DNA of 64,000 bases from Luteimicrobium xylanilyticum (GTDB lineage Bacteria > Actinomycetota > Actinomycetes > Actinomycetales > Cellulomonadaceae): contig NZ_CP045529.1 in the NCBI RefSeq assembly GCF_009429125.1, positions 3,472,001-3,536,000 of the forward strand. Reading direction: 5' to 3'. A program made the position numbers and the translations under genes. Below, piece after piece: positions 17,005-25,342 of the stretch; position 1 is the stretch's first letter; every line of letters starts with the position of its first letter. The notes under the pieces are model-generated. The model was not told the origin of the DNA and did not search any database. It saw nothing but the letters and a program-made list of their open reading frames with translations.

Positions 17005-18453
17005 TCAGACGCGCTCGGCCGCGTCGAGCGGCCCACCGGTCAGGGCCGAGAGCCGGCCGAGGCCGGCCTCCGCGACCAGCCGCTCGGCGACCGGCCGGGC
17101 AGCGGCGACCGCCTCGGCCACGTCGACGCGGACGACGTCCCCGCCGAGCACGCTCGGCTCGCCGTCGACCCAGACCTCCTCGACCTCGCGCGAGCCCGCG
17201 ACGAACACGACGGCCTGGTAGGGGTCATGCACGTTCGCGAGCGTCGGCGACTCCCCGTCGAGGACGACGAGGTCCGCCTTCTTCCCCGGTTCGAGCGACC
17301 CGATCTCCGCGTCCATGCGCAGGGCGCGCGCGCCGCCGATCGTCGCCAGCTCGAACGCCTCGCGGGCCGTCATCGCGGTCGCCTGGAGGTCGCGCGTGCG
17401 GGCGAGCAGGGCCGCGGCCTTCATGGCCTGGAGGTAGTCCTGGGCATCGTTCGACGCCGGCCCGTCCACGCCGATGCCGACGTCGACGCCGAGCGCACGC
17501 AGCTCGGCGACGGGCGCGATGCCGCTGGCGAGGATCATGTTCGCGACCGGGTTGTGCGCGACCCCGACCCGGTGCTCGGCGAGCAGCTCGCGGTCGCGCC
17601 GGTCCACCCAGACGCAGTGCGCCGCGATCGTCGGGACCGCGAACAGCCCCTCGTGGGCACAGTGCGCGACGGGGCTGCGCCCGGTCCGCTGGAACGTCGC
17701 CGTGACCTCCTCGCGTACCTCCTGCAGGTGGATGTGCACGCCTGCGCCGTGGTCCGCCGCGTAGGCGACGGACCGCTCGAGCGCCTCGGGCGTCTGCCGG
17801 CCGACGACGGAGATCCCCACCCGGAACGTCGAGAGCCGGCTGGCGTCGGCCGCCTCGCGCAGCGCGTCCCACTCGCCCGCGATGGCGTCGAAGCCGAAGT
17901 CGCGGTCGGCGTCGCCGGACCCGAACGACACGACCCCGCGCAGGCCGACCTCGTCGAGGGCGCGCACGACGCCGGGCGTGACCGGGCCGCGAGCGCCCGG
18001 GTCCGAGCAGAACATGTCGTTGGCCGTGGTGACGCCGCTGCGCAGGAGCTGGATCGCCTGGAGCGTCGTGCCCGCGTGTGCGGCGCCGTCGTGCATCACG
18101 GGGTTGACGTGGTCGATGAGCGCGTGCAGCCACTCCCAGAGCGTGTACTGCGAGCCGATGCCGGTGATCAGACCCTCGCTGAAGTGGCCGTGCGTGTTGA
18201 CGAAGCCGGGCGTCACGATGTCGTGCTCGCCGCCGCGCACGGTGGCGGCCGGGTACCGGGCGGACAGCTCGGCCCAGGTGCCGACCTCCGCCACGCGGTC
18301 CCCGCGGAGGAGGACGGCCCCGTCGCGGACCCACGCCGGCGTCGCCGCCCCGTCGGGTGCAGCGGTCAGCACCCAGCGGCCCCGGACGAGGGTCACGGGG
18401 TCGGTCGCGGTCGCGGCAGCCGGAGGGGTCGGGGGCGTCGTGTCGTCCGTCAT
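17005..18453 (-). CDS. Amidohydrolase, ATZ/TRZ or 8-oxoguanine/SAH deaminase type
   Basis: This 482-residue metal-dependent hydrolase has a complete ligand set: FVNTHGHFSEGL (HxH), GVHIHLQEVREE (HLxE), AAHCVWVDRRD (His) and GIGVDGPASND (Asp). The VDGPASND loop is typical of deaminases acting on purine-like or triazine rings and adenosine derivatives. It likely deaminates an exocyclic amine. Start 18453 is preferred because a -10-like TAGCGT ends 7 bases upstream; ATG 18471 is an alternative. It is divergent from a related but degenerate amidohydrolase. The exact substrate is not decidable from sequence alone. Confidence 0.85.
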   Translation of the reverse strand: MTDDTTPPTPPAAATATDPVTLVRGRWVLTAAPDGAATPAWVRDGAVLLRGDRVAEVGTWAELSARYPAATVRGGEHDIVTPGFVNTHGHFSEGLITGIGSQYTLWEWLHALIDHVNPVMHDGAAHAGTTLQAIQLLRSGVTTANDMFCSDPGARGPVTPGVVRALDEVGLRGVVSFGSGDADRDFGFDAIAGEWDALREAADASRLSTFRVGISVVGRQTPEALERSVAYAADHGAGVHIHLQEVREEVTATFQRTGRSPVAHCAHEGLFAVPTIAAHCVWVDRRDRELLAEHRVGVAHNPVANMILASGIAPVAELRALGVDVGIGVDGPASNDAQDYLQAMKAAALLARTRDLQATAMTAREAFELATIGGARALRMDAEIGSLEPGKKADLVVLDGESPTLANVHDPYQAVVFVAGSREVEEVWVDGEPSVLGGDVVRVDVAEAVAAARPVAERLVAEAGLGRLSALTGGPLDAAERV

Positions 18454-18460
18454 GGCGGGG

Positions 18461-18466
18461 ACGCTA
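18461..18466 (-). promoter_or_regulatory. -10-like TAGCGT of the 17005-18453 deaminase
   Basis: The hexamer lies 7 bases upstream of ATG 18453 on the minus strand without a ribosome-binding site, pointing to a leaderless transcript and supporting the shorter start. Confidence 0.4.
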
Positions 18467-18502
18467 CGCATGCCGCGTTACAGGCACGTGACACGCGGCT
18501 GG

Positions 18503-18508
18503 TAGAAC
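18503..18508 (+). promoter_or_regulatory. -10-like TAGAAC of the 18516 amidohydrolase
   Basis: TAGAAC ends 7 bases before ATG 18516, with TTACAG as a possible -35 19 bases upstream. No Shine-Dalgarno is present. Confidence 0.4.
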
Positions 18509-18515
18509 GGCCCGC

Positions 18516-19889
18516 ATGCTGCACGTCACCTCCGCGGAGCGCGTCCTGGTGGACGCCGCGACCGAGCGTCCCGGCACGGACGGCCCCCTGGTCGTCGACG
18601 ACGGCGCCCCCGACGTCACCTCGCTCGACGCGTCCGGGTGCGTGGTCACGCCCGGGCTCGTCAACGCCCACCACCACCTGCTCCAGAGCGCGTTCCGCAC
18701 CCTGCCGGGCACCCGTGGCGTCCCGATGGCGCAGTGGCTCCCGACCATGGCGGCCGCGTACGACGGCGCCGGGCACGACCCGGAGCTGTACGGCGCGGCC
18801 GCGGCCGTCGGCGCTGCGGAGTCGCTGCTCAGCGGCGTCACGACCGTCGCGGACCACCACCTCAACTGGCCGCACGACGTCGACGCGGAGCGGACGGTCG
18901 ACCTGGCCCGGGCGACCGCCGCCGCGGTGCGCACGGTCGGGGCACGCCTGGTCCTGGTGCGCGGCTCGGCCCGCGAGGACGCCGCGCGGGCCGCCCGGTC
19001 GGCCGACGCGATCGTGCGGGCGCTGCTCCCGGACGGCGCGGCCAGGGCTGGGGTGAGCGACGACGGGATGCTGCAGCTCGCCGTCGGGCCGGCGGGCGTC
19101 CACTCGGACGACGAGGCGACGTTCAGTGAGCTCGGCGCCGTCGCGGCGGAGCACGGGCTGCGCCGCCGCACCCAGGCGAACGAGCAGGTCGACACGGCCA
19201 TCGCCCTCGAGCGCTACGGGCGCCGCCCGGTGGACCTGCTCGAGGCGTGGGGCTGGCTCGCCCCGGACGTCACGGTCGCCCACCTGTGCGACGTGACGGA
19301 CGACGAGATCGCGCGCCTCGCGGCCGCCGGGGTCACGGCCACCCACGCGCCGGGGTGCGACGTCCCGATGGGCTGGGGCGTCGCCCCGGTCGCCCGGATG
19401 CTCGACGCCGGCCTGACGGTCGGCCTCGGCACGAGCGGCGGCGGCAGCAACGACGCGGGCCACCTCCTGGCCGACGCGCGCCTCGCGATGCAGGTCTCCG
19501 CGCTCGTCGGGCCGCAGCTCCCGGCGCGCACCGTGCTGGGCATGGCGACGGCGGGCTCGGCGGCGGGCCTGGGCCGGTCGGAGCTGGCGACGCTCGGGCC
19601 GGGTACCGCGGGCGACCTGTGCGTCTGGGACGTGTCGGGGGTGGCCGACGCGGGCGTGGCCGACCCCGTCGCGGGACTGCTCTGGGCGGCGCCCGGCCGG
19701 CGGCCCCGGCACGTCGTGGTCGGCGGGCGCGTGGTGGTGCGGGACTACGCGCTGGTCGACGCGGACGAGCGCGAGATCGTCGCGAACGTCCGGACCCGCC
19801 TGGGACGCACGCCCCGCGTCCGGGCCTCGACCGCCCAGGTACGACGAAGCCCCGGCCGCTCGCAGCGGGCCGGGGCTTCGGAAGCTTAG
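18516..19889 (+). CDS. Amidohydrolase homologue lacking key metal ligands
   Basis: This 457-residue protein has the fold and order of 8-oxoguanine deaminase-like enzymes (GLVNAHHHLLQSAFRTLPG; SGVTTVADHHLNWP; VAHLCDVTDDEI). Two canonical residues are replaced. The usual HxHLxE ligand segment reads RRTQANEQ, so the metal His is Gln. The catalytic/metal Asp of the VDGSASND loop is Ser (GLGTSGGGSND). The HxH pair and the later His are retained. It could be inactive, altered in chemistry or regulatory. The last ~15 codons run into a hairpin that belongs to an antisense small RNA, so the C-terminal tail is probably not conserved. Confidence 0.8.
   Translation: MLHVTSAERVLVDAATERPGTDGPLVVDDGAPDVTSLDASGCVVTPGLVNAHHHLLQSAFRTLPGTRGVPMAQWLPTMAAAYDGAGHDPELYGAAAAVGAAESLLSGVTTVADHHLNWPHDVDAERTVDLARATAAAVRTVGARLVLVRGSAREDAARAARSADAIVRALLPDGAARAGVSDDGMLQLAVGPAGVHSDDEATFSELGAVAAEHGLRRRTQANEQVDTAIALERYGRRPVDLLEAWGWLAPDVTVAHLCDVTDDEIARLAAAGVTATHAPGCDVPMGWGVAPVARMLDAGLTVGLGTSGGGSNDAGHLLADARLAMQVSALVGPQLPARTVLGMATAGSAAGLGRSELATLGPGTAGDLCVWDVSGVADAGVADPVAGLLWAAPGRRPRHVVVGGRVVVRDYALVDADEREIVANVRTRLGRTPRVRASTAQVRRSPGRSQRAGASEA
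19845..19880. terminator. Strong hairpin, bidirectional terminator
   Basis: Arms starting CGAAGCCCCGGCC and ending GGCCGGGGCTTCG form a roughly 16-bp stem with one bulged base. It would end both the amidohydrolase transcript and the minus-strand small RNA. On the plus strand it lies inside the amidohydrolase's last codons. Confidence 0.7.
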
Positions 19890-19926
19890 GTGGTGACGCG
19901 GTGCAGGGGGGATACCGCGTCACCGC
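19845..19926 (-). ncRNA. 6C-like small RNA
   Basis: Read on the minus strand, an 11-bp perfect stem (GGTGACGCGGT at 19924-19914 with its complement at 19902-19892) closes a loop containing six consecutive C (19911-19906). It is followed by a second strong hairpin at 19880-19845 that resembles a terminator (GAAGCCCCGGCC arm). This matches the architecture of the actinobacterial 6C RNA: two stem-loops, with a C6 loop, although only the first loop here has six C. A promoter-like pair lies just upstream. In mycobacteria 6C binds C-rich targets through G-rich mRNA sites; targets here are unknown. It overlaps the last codons of the amidohydrolase in antisense. Confidence 0.65.
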
Positions 19927-19931
19927 TGCAC

Positions 19932-19961
19932 ACCATAGCCCACTCTCGCGGCAAGAGTGAA
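19932..19961 (-). promoter_or_regulatory. Promoter of the 6C-like RNA
   Basis: On the minus strand TTCACT (19961-19956) and TATGGT (19937-19932) are 18 bases apart, giving a predicted start near 19925, immediately before the C6 hairpin. Confidence 0.45.
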
Positions 19962-20030
19962 ACCCCTGGTCCCGCATACTTCGTCGACCGGTTCACCGGC
20001 TGGTTCGCCGGCGCCCCGGCCGCCAGCACG

Positions 20031-20036
20031 TAGGCT
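20031..20036 (+). promoter_or_regulatory. -10-like TAGGCT of the GT2 gene
   Basis: The hexamer ends 8 bases before GTG 20045; no ribosome-binding site is seen, consistent with leaderless transcription. Confidence 0.35.
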
Positions 20037-20044
20037 CGCGAGTC

Positions 20045-20812
20045 GTGAGCGTCCCCTCGATCGTCGTGGTCGTGCCGAGCCGCGACGACGCCGTCCTGCT
20101 GCGCCGCTGCCTGGCCGCCCTGGCTGCCGGGACGCGCCGCCCGGACCGCGTCGTCGTCGTCGACGACGACTCCTCGGACGACACCGCCGACGTCGCCCGG
20201 GCCCACGGGGCGACCGTCGTGACGGAGCGCGCGCACGGGATCTGGCCGGCGTCGGCGGCCGGGTACGACGCGACGACGGAGGACGTGATCGCCCGGCTCG
20301 ACGCGGACTCGGTGCCGGCGCGGGACTGGGTCGAGCGCCTGGCCGACCGCTTCGCCGGCCCCGACTCCCCCGACTTCCTGACGGGCCGGGGTTGCTTCTA
20401 CGGCCCTCGGCACGTCGTGAACTGGCTGGGCGACCACGCCTACCTCGGGGGGCTGTACACGTTCGTCGGTCCGTACCTGGGCCACGCACCGCTGTTCGGG
20501 TCGTCGATGGCGATGCGTCAGGAGGCGTGGCGCGAGGTGCGGACGCTCGTCCACCGCGACCGCGCCGACATCCACGACGACCTCGACCTCAGCTTCCAGG
20601 TGCGCCCGTGGATGCGGGTGGTGCACGACGACGCGTGGGTCGTCGGCGTGTCGGCGCGGCCGTTCGACTCGTGGTCGGCGCTGGGCCGGCGCCTGCGCTG
20701 GGTCGTCACGACGGTGCGCGTGTGCTGGCCGGAGTCACGCCCGTTCCGGCACCGCGCGGAGCGGCGCGCGTGGCGTCGTCGTCACTCGGCCGACGACGGC
20801 GCAGCCCGGTAG
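20045..20812 (+). CDS. Family 2 glycosyltransferase (soluble)
   Basis: This 255-residue GT-A enzyme has an N-terminal nucleotide-binding region (SIVVVVPSRDDAVLLRRC, VVVVDDDSSDDTADV) and the metal-binding motif ARLDADSVP around residue 85. It transfers a sugar from a nucleotide donor, likely to a cell-envelope glycan. There are no obvious membrane segments; the C-terminus is very Arg-rich and could bind membrane or polymer. Its last 31 bp overlap the convergent alpha/beta hydrolase. Acceptor and donor are unknown. Confidence 0.85.
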   Translation: MSVPSIVVVVPSRDDAVLLRRCLAALAAGTRRPDRVVVVDDDSSDDTADVARAHGATVVTERAHGIWPASAAGYDATTEDVIARLDADSVPARDWVERLADRFAGPDSPDFLTGRGCFYGPRHVVNWLGDHAYLGGLYTFVGPYLGHAPLFGSSMAMRQEAWREVRTLVHRDRADIHDDLDLSFQVRPWMRVVHDDAWVVGVSARPFDSWSALGRRLRWVVTTVRVCWPESRPFRHRAERRAWRRRHSADDGAAR

Positions 20813-21681
20813 AGCCGGACGAGGTCGGCCGTGAGGGCGGCGGGCGCCGTCTCGTTGGGACTGTGCCCGGCGCCGTAGACGCCGAGCTCGGCGCCGATGC
20901 TCGCGGCGAAGCGCGCGTGCCGCCGCACGGGCCACAGGTCGTGCCGGCCGACCGCGACCAGCTTGGGCACCGGCAGCGCCGCGACGGCGTCCCGCACGTC
21001 GGGGATCGCCATCATGAGGGCGATGGTGTCGTCCACGCTGTCCCGTCGGGTCGCGCCGAGCCGTGCGCGGACGAACGCGAGCCGGTCGGCGTCGACCCGG
21101 TTGAGGTTGTTCCGGACACCCCAGAGCATGAGGGTCGCCGCGACGCGCGGCCCGAACGTCCCCGACGCCCAGCCGATCCACGAGACTCCCCGGAACCCGT
21201 TGCCGTACCCGGGCGGGGTGGAGAGGAGCGTGAGGCTGCGCACGAGCTCCGGCCGCGTGACGGCGACGAGCTGCGCGACGATCCCCGCGAACGAGTACCC
21301 GACGACGTGCGCGGGCTCCCCCGCCTCGAGCAGCGCGGTCACGTCCGCGAGGTAGAGCGGGTAGTCGTACGACGGCGACGGGCTGGTCCCCGCGGCGGCG
21401 ACCCCGCGCGGCCCCGCGCCCGCGGACTCGTACTGCCCCGCGAGGTCGACGGACTCGCTGTCGAACCCGGCGTGCGCGAGGAGCGGCATGACGAGCGCGA
21501 AGTCCTCCTTCGACCCGGTGAGGCCGGGCAGCAGGACGACCCGGCCCCCGACCCCGTTCCGCGCGGCGTCGGGGTCGGCGGGGAGCGTCACGGCGGCCAG
21601 CGTCCCGCTCGGGACGCGCACGCCGTGGTAGCGCGCACCCGCGACGGGTGCCGCCCAGTCGATGCCCGTGCGCTCGCTCAC
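20782..21681 (-). CDS. Alpha/beta hydrolase
   Basis: This 299-residue alpha/beta-hydrolase-fold protein has an oxyanion region VVLLPGLTGSKEDF, nucleophile elbow VVGYSFAGI (Ser), acid VAVGRHDLW (Asp) and catalytic His in YGAGHSPNE. It probably cleaves an ester, lactone or similar bond; the substrate is unassigned. Start GTG 21681 has a -10-like TACGTT 8 bases upstream. Its 3' end overlaps the GT2 gene in opposite orientation, which may cause mutual transcriptional interference. Confidence 0.87.
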   Translation of the reverse strand: MSERTGIDWAAPVAGARYHGVRVPSGTLAAVTLPADPDAARNGVGGRVVLLPGLTGSKEDFALVMPLLAHAGFDSESVDLAGQYESAGAGPRGVAAAGTSPSPSYDYPLYLADVTALLEAGEPAHVVGYSFAGIVAQLVAVTRPELVRSLTLLSTPPGYGNGFRGVSWIGWASGTFGPRVAATLMLWGVRNNLNRVDADRLAFVRARLGATRRDSVDDTIALMMAIPDVRDAVAALPVPKLVAVGRHDLWPVRRHARFAASIGAELGVYGAGHSPNETAPAALTADLVRLYRAAPSSAE

Positions 21682-21689
21682 CGCTTCTC

Positions 21690-21695
21690 AACGTA
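21690..21695 (-). promoter_or_regulatory. -10-like TACGTT of the alpha/beta hydrolase
   Basis: Lies 8 bases upstream of GTG 21681 on the minus strand with no Shine-Dalgarno. Confidence 0.35.
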
Positions 21696-21782
21696 GCGGA
21701 GAGCTCGGCCTCCGGGGTCGTGACCGACCCGTGACCTGCAGATGCTGGCGCCCGGCGCCCCCACCGGCGAGGCTGGGGCGCT

Positions 21783-22427
21783 ATGAGGCTCACGGCGACG
21801 ATGTTCCAGACCCTCGACGGCGTCGTGCAGGGACCCGGCGGGCCCGACGAGGACCGCAGCGGCGGGTTCGACCGCGGGGGCTGGCTCGCCCCGTACGCGG
21901 ACGAGGGCATGAACGAGGTCGTGACCGCGGTCTTCGGGCGCGCAGCGGCGTTCCTGCTGGGCCGCCGGACCTACGACATCTTCGCGGCGTACTGGCCGAC
22001 CGCGCCGCGCGAGGTCGACGGCGCCCCGGACGTCGTCGCGCAGCGCCTCGCCGACCTGCCCAAGCACGTCGTCTCGACGACGCTCACCGACCCCGCATGG
22101 GCGGGCACCGAGGTCGTGGGTCGCGAGGGCGCGGACGTGCACTCCGCCGTCGAACGGCTCAAGGAGGCTCCGCCGTCGTCGGTCGGGGACGAGCTGCAGG
22201 TGCACGGCAGCCCGACCCTCGTGGGCTGGCTCGTGGCGCAGGGCCTGCTCGACGAGCTCCGGGTCCTGACCTTCCCCGTGGTCCTGGGCCACGGGGAGCG
22301 GCTGTTCCCGACGGGGTCCGCGAGCGCCGCCTTCACGCTCGGTGACGTGCGGCGGACGGGCAGCGGGATCGTCGTGACGACGTACCGCCCGGCCGGGCGG
22401 CCGGTGTACCGGTCGGTCGACGGCTGA
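21783..22427 (+). CDS. RibD C-terminal/dihydrofolate reductase-like protein
   Basis: This 214-residue protein belongs to the bacterial bifunctional deaminase-reductase C-terminal family. It begins MRLTATMFQTLDGVVQGPG, followed by FLLGRRTYDIFAAYWP, the NADPH-fold region LQVHGSPTLVGWLVAQGLLDE and VVLGHGERLF. Free-standing members are common in Actinobacteria and are usually annotated as dihydrofolate reductase-family oxidoreductases, but their substrates are unknown. It stands alone, with the convergent glycosyltransferase only 6 bp beyond its stop. Confidence 0.9.
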   Translation: MRLTATMFQTLDGVVQGPGGPDEDRSGGFDRGGWLAPYADEGMNEVVTAVFGRAAAFLLGRRTYDIFAAYWPTAPREVDGAPDVVAQRLADLPKHVVSTTLTDPAWAGTEVVGREGADVHSAVERLKEAPPSSVGDELQVHGSPTLVGWLVAQGLLDELRVLTFPVVLGHGERLFPTGSASAAFTLGDVRRTGSGIVVTTYRPAGRPVYRSVDG

Positions 22428-22433
22428 GCGCCC

Positions 22434-23861
22434 TCACCCGCCGCGGGCCGCGCGGCCTCCTGGGGCCGGCACGGTCGGGTCGACGTCGTCCGGCAGGTTG
22501 GCGTGCAGCGGCTCCCGTGCCGTCTTGGCCCACCCGCGGGCGCCCCGGAGCTGGCGCAGGAGGGCGTTCGCGATCGCAGGGTAGATCAGCCACGAGTACA
22601 CGACGTACGGGACCAGCCCCACGACGGCGCTCAGCGGCCCGGTCCGCCGCCGACGTGCGGACAGCAGCAGCGCCACGAAGGTCGGCACCACGGCGATCGC
22701 CACGAAGAACACCACGGTCGGCCACCAGACGCTGAAGAACGAGACGTCGAGGAACACGGCGAAGCACACGGCTGCGACGAGGCCGGCGCCCATGGCGAGC
22801 TGCAGGGCCGGCGTCAGGAGGTACAGGGCCGCGTCGACCTTCGCGACGGCGGGGACGTCCGCCCGCCCGACGCCGCCCAGGAGCCCGAGGGCCTGCCAGG
22901 CACCCTGGGCCCACCGGGTCCGCTGACGGTAGAGGCGGCGGAGGTTCGTGACGCCCTGCTGCTCGACGACGGTGTCGACGGTCTGGCGGTTGCGCCAGCC
23001 GGCCTGGACCATCCGTACCCCGATGTCCTGGTCCTCGGTCAGCCGGTCGCGCCACGGGCCCCGGGTGACGCCGTCGGGCACGGCGTCGTCGGTCACCACG
23101 TCGTCCAGCGCGGAGAGACGGTTGGCCTGCCCGTTGCCCCCCATGTTCGCCGTGCCCCAGCGTGACCGGCCGAGCTGGTAGACGAACGCGGAGACGGCGA
23201 ACTCGACGTCCTGGGCCCAGGTCAGGTAGCGCGCCCGGTTGTAGATGCGCACGAGGACCTGCACCCCGCCGGTGCGCGGGTCGGCGAACTGGGGAGCGAT
23301 CACGACGGGAGCGTCGGGAGCGAGCCGGCCGTCGGCGTCGACGACGCACACGATCACGTCGTCCCGGGACCACGCCCTGTACTCGGGGTCCTCGAGGAGC
23401 ACCCGTCCGACGTGGTCCCAGGCGTCGTCGAGCGCCGCAGCCTTGCCGCAGCGCGCGCGGGGCGGCTCGCGGCGCAGCACCCGCAGCCCGGGGACGTCGA
23501 GTCCCGCCAGGATCTCGGGGGTCGCATCGTCCGACCCGTCGTCGACGACGAGGATCACGCGGTGGGTGGCGCGGACGGCTGCGAGGCGCGCGACGCTGTC
23601 GGCGACGGTGACCTCCTCGTTGAGCGCGGGCACGACGAACACCCACAGGTAGTCGCTCTCGCGGGCGCCGGTCACCTCGGGGCCCTGGGCTGCGCCCCGG
23701 GCCTGGCGGCGCGGCTCCCCGAGACCCACGCTCACCACGACGCCGAGGACGACGAGCGCGAGCAGCGCGACGACGAGCAGCACCCAGAGCAGGTCCTGCG
23801 CCCAGGCCACGAGACCCCAGTACGGGTCCCACCAGCCCGACGGGACGGCGGCGGGGGTCAC
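22434..23861 (-). CDS. Membrane family 2 glycosyltransferase (PgaC/HAS-like)
   Basis: This 475-residue processive-type GT2 has one N-terminal membrane span (LLWVLLVVALLALVVLGVVV, residues ~24-45). The catalytic GT-A domain shows VVPALNEEVTVADSV, VVDDGSDDATPEI, VVDADGRLAP, EDQDIGVRMVQAGW and the QxxRW motif RQRTRWAQGAWQ. Several C-terminal spans follow. It probably polymerises and exports a beta-linked polysaccharide. GTG 23861 overlaps the upstream UDP-GlcNAc 2-epimerase by GTGA. That pairing suggests a polymer containing ManNAc, ManNAcA or GlcNAc. Confidence 0.88.
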   Translation of the reverse strand: MTPAAVPSGWWDPYWGLVAWAQDLLWVLLVVALLALVVLGVVVSVGLGEPRRQARGAAQGPEVTGARESDYLWVFVVPALNEEVTVADSVARLAAVRATHRVILVVDDGSDDATPEILAGLDVPGLRVLRREPPRARCGKAAALDDAWDHVGRVLLEDPEYRAWSRDDVIVCVVDADGRLAPDAPVVIAPQFADPRTGGVQVLVRIYNRARYLTWAQDVEFAVSAFVYQLGRSRWGTANMGGNGQANRLSALDDVVTDDAVPDGVTRGPWRDRLTEDQDIGVRMVQAGWRNRQTVDTVVEQQGVTNLRRLYRQRTRWAQGAWQALGLLGGVGRADVPAVAKVDAALYLLTPALQLAMGAGLVAAVCFAVFLDVSFFSVWWPTVVFFVAIAVVPTFVALLLSARRRRTGPLSAVVGLVPYVVYSWLIYPAIANALLRQLRGARGWAKTAREPLHANLPDDVDPTVPAPGGRAARGG

Positions 23862-25246
23862 CGGACGATCACGTCCTCGATGAGCGGCTCGCTCTGGTCG
23901 GGGGTGGCGGGCGCCTCGGGCGTCGGGTGGTGGGCGACGACGAGCGACGGGACGCGGCGGTACCCGGCGGCGTCGAGGACGACCGCGCGCGAGTAGCCGG
24001 GACCGAACGGCTGCGGGCGCGGCGCGTCGAGGAGCACGTTGTCGAAGGACTCGACGATCCGGTCGACGGCGTGCCCGTCCCCGTAGGGGTTGGTGCGTGC
24101 CGCCACCTTGGCGTGCCGGTCGGGATCGTCGAGGAGCCGTGCGGCGGCGGTCTCGATCCGGTCGGGGTCGGTCCCGACCAGCTCGAGGGTCCCGGCCTCG
24201 ATCCCTTCGCCTCGCTCGGTGCTCGTGCGGGTCACGAGCACGGGGACCCCCAGGGCCGGCGCCTCCTCCTGGATGCCGCCCGAGTCGGTGATCACCAGCG
24301 TGGAGCGCGCGAGCATACGCGCGAACCCGAGGTACTCCATGGGCGGGACGAGCGAGACGTTGGCCGAGCCGTCGAGCACGTCGTGCAGCGAGGCCGCGAC
24401 GGCCGGGTTGGGGTGCACGGGGAGCACGAAACGCACGTCCGGATACCGCCCGGCGAGCCGGCGCACACCCGTCGCGATGCCGTGCAGGCCGTCGCCCCAG
24501 TTCTCCCGGCGGTGCGCCGTGACGGTGACGACGCGCGTGAACTCGTCGTGCTCGAGGTCCGCGAGGCCGTCGGGACCGTAGGGGGCCCGCCGCTCGGCGG
24601 CCCAGCGCAGCGCGTCGATGCCCGTGTTGCCGGTGACGAAGATCCGCCGGATGTCCACCCCCTCCCGGACGAGGTTCTGGGCGTTGAGCTCGGTCGGCGC
24701 GAGGTGGAACGTCGCGATCCGGGCGATGAGCTGCCGGTTGAGCTCCTCGGGGAACGGCGACAGGGTCGACCGTGTCCGGAGACCGGCCTCGACGTGGACG
24801 ACGGGGATGCGCAGGTGGAACGCGGCGAGCGCGGCCGCGGCGGCGCTCGTCGTGTCGCCGTGCACGACGCACGCGGCGGGGTAGGCGTCGATCGGGCGGT
24901 CGTTGACGTCCGGCGTGGACTCCCCGAAGCGGTCGTGGACGTAGGACTCGAGCCCGCGCAGCACGCCCGCGAAGAGCTCGTTGAGCGTGACGCCCGGATG
25001 CCCCACACGGAGGTTCCGGTCGACGGTCAGGCCCGCCAGGCCGAGCACGTCCTCGACGAGGGTGGGGTGCTGACCCGTCGCGACGACGACGGGCGCGATC
25101 CTGGGATGCTGCCGCAGCGCCGCGACCAGTGGGAGGAGCTTGATCGCCTCGGGCCGGGTGCCGGCCACCACGAGCAGCGGCACGTCGACGTCGGGCTCCT
25201 CGACGGCACGCGGGATCCGATGCTGTCTTCCGAACTGAGTCTCCAC
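23858..25246 (-). CDS. wecB: UDP-N-acetylglucosamine 2-epimerase (non-hydrolysing)
   Basis: This 462-residue enzyme interconverts UDP-GlcNAc and UDP-ManNAc. Hallmark segments are present: VVAGTRPEAIKLLPLV, VVHGDTTSAAAAALAAF, PVVHVEAGLRTRS, FPEELNRQLIA, VTAHRRENWG, ITDSGGIQEEAPALGVP and TERGEGIEAG. It is about 80 residues longer than the common ~380, with a C-terminal tail that ends in LIEDVIVR. It is the first gene of a two-gene unit with the membrane GT2 and likely supplies its sugar nucleotide. GTG 25246 is the only reasonable start. Confidence 0.93.
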   Translation of the reverse strand: METQFGRQHRIPRAVEEPDVDVPLLVVAGTRPEAIKLLPLVAALRQHPRIAPVVVATGQHPTLVEDVLGLAGLTVDRNLRVGHPGVTLNELFAGVLRGLESYVHDRFGESTPDVNDRPIDAYPAACVVHGDTTSAAAAALAAFHLRIPVVHVEAGLRTRSTLSPFPEELNRQLIARIATFHLAPTELNAQNLVREGVDIRRIFVTGNTGIDALRWAAERRAPYGPDGLADLEHDEFTRVVTVTAHRRENWGDGLHGIATGVRRLAGRYPDVRFVLPVHPNPAVAASLHDVLDGSANVSLVPPMEYLGFARMLARSTLVITDSGGIQEEAPALGVPVLVTRTSTERGEGIEAGTLELVGTDPDRIETAAARLLDDPDRHAKVAARTNPYGDGHAVDRIVESFDNVLLDAPRPQPFGPGYSRAVVLDAAGYRRVPSLVVAHHPTPEAPATPDQSEPLIEDVIVR

Positions 25247-25342
25247 ACTTCGAGGTTCTCGCTATCCGGGCGAACCTTCTCGTCGGGACGCCCGCCGCGC
25301 GCCGAGTTCGCCCACGCGGGCACGACCCGGCAGGGTGGAGCC

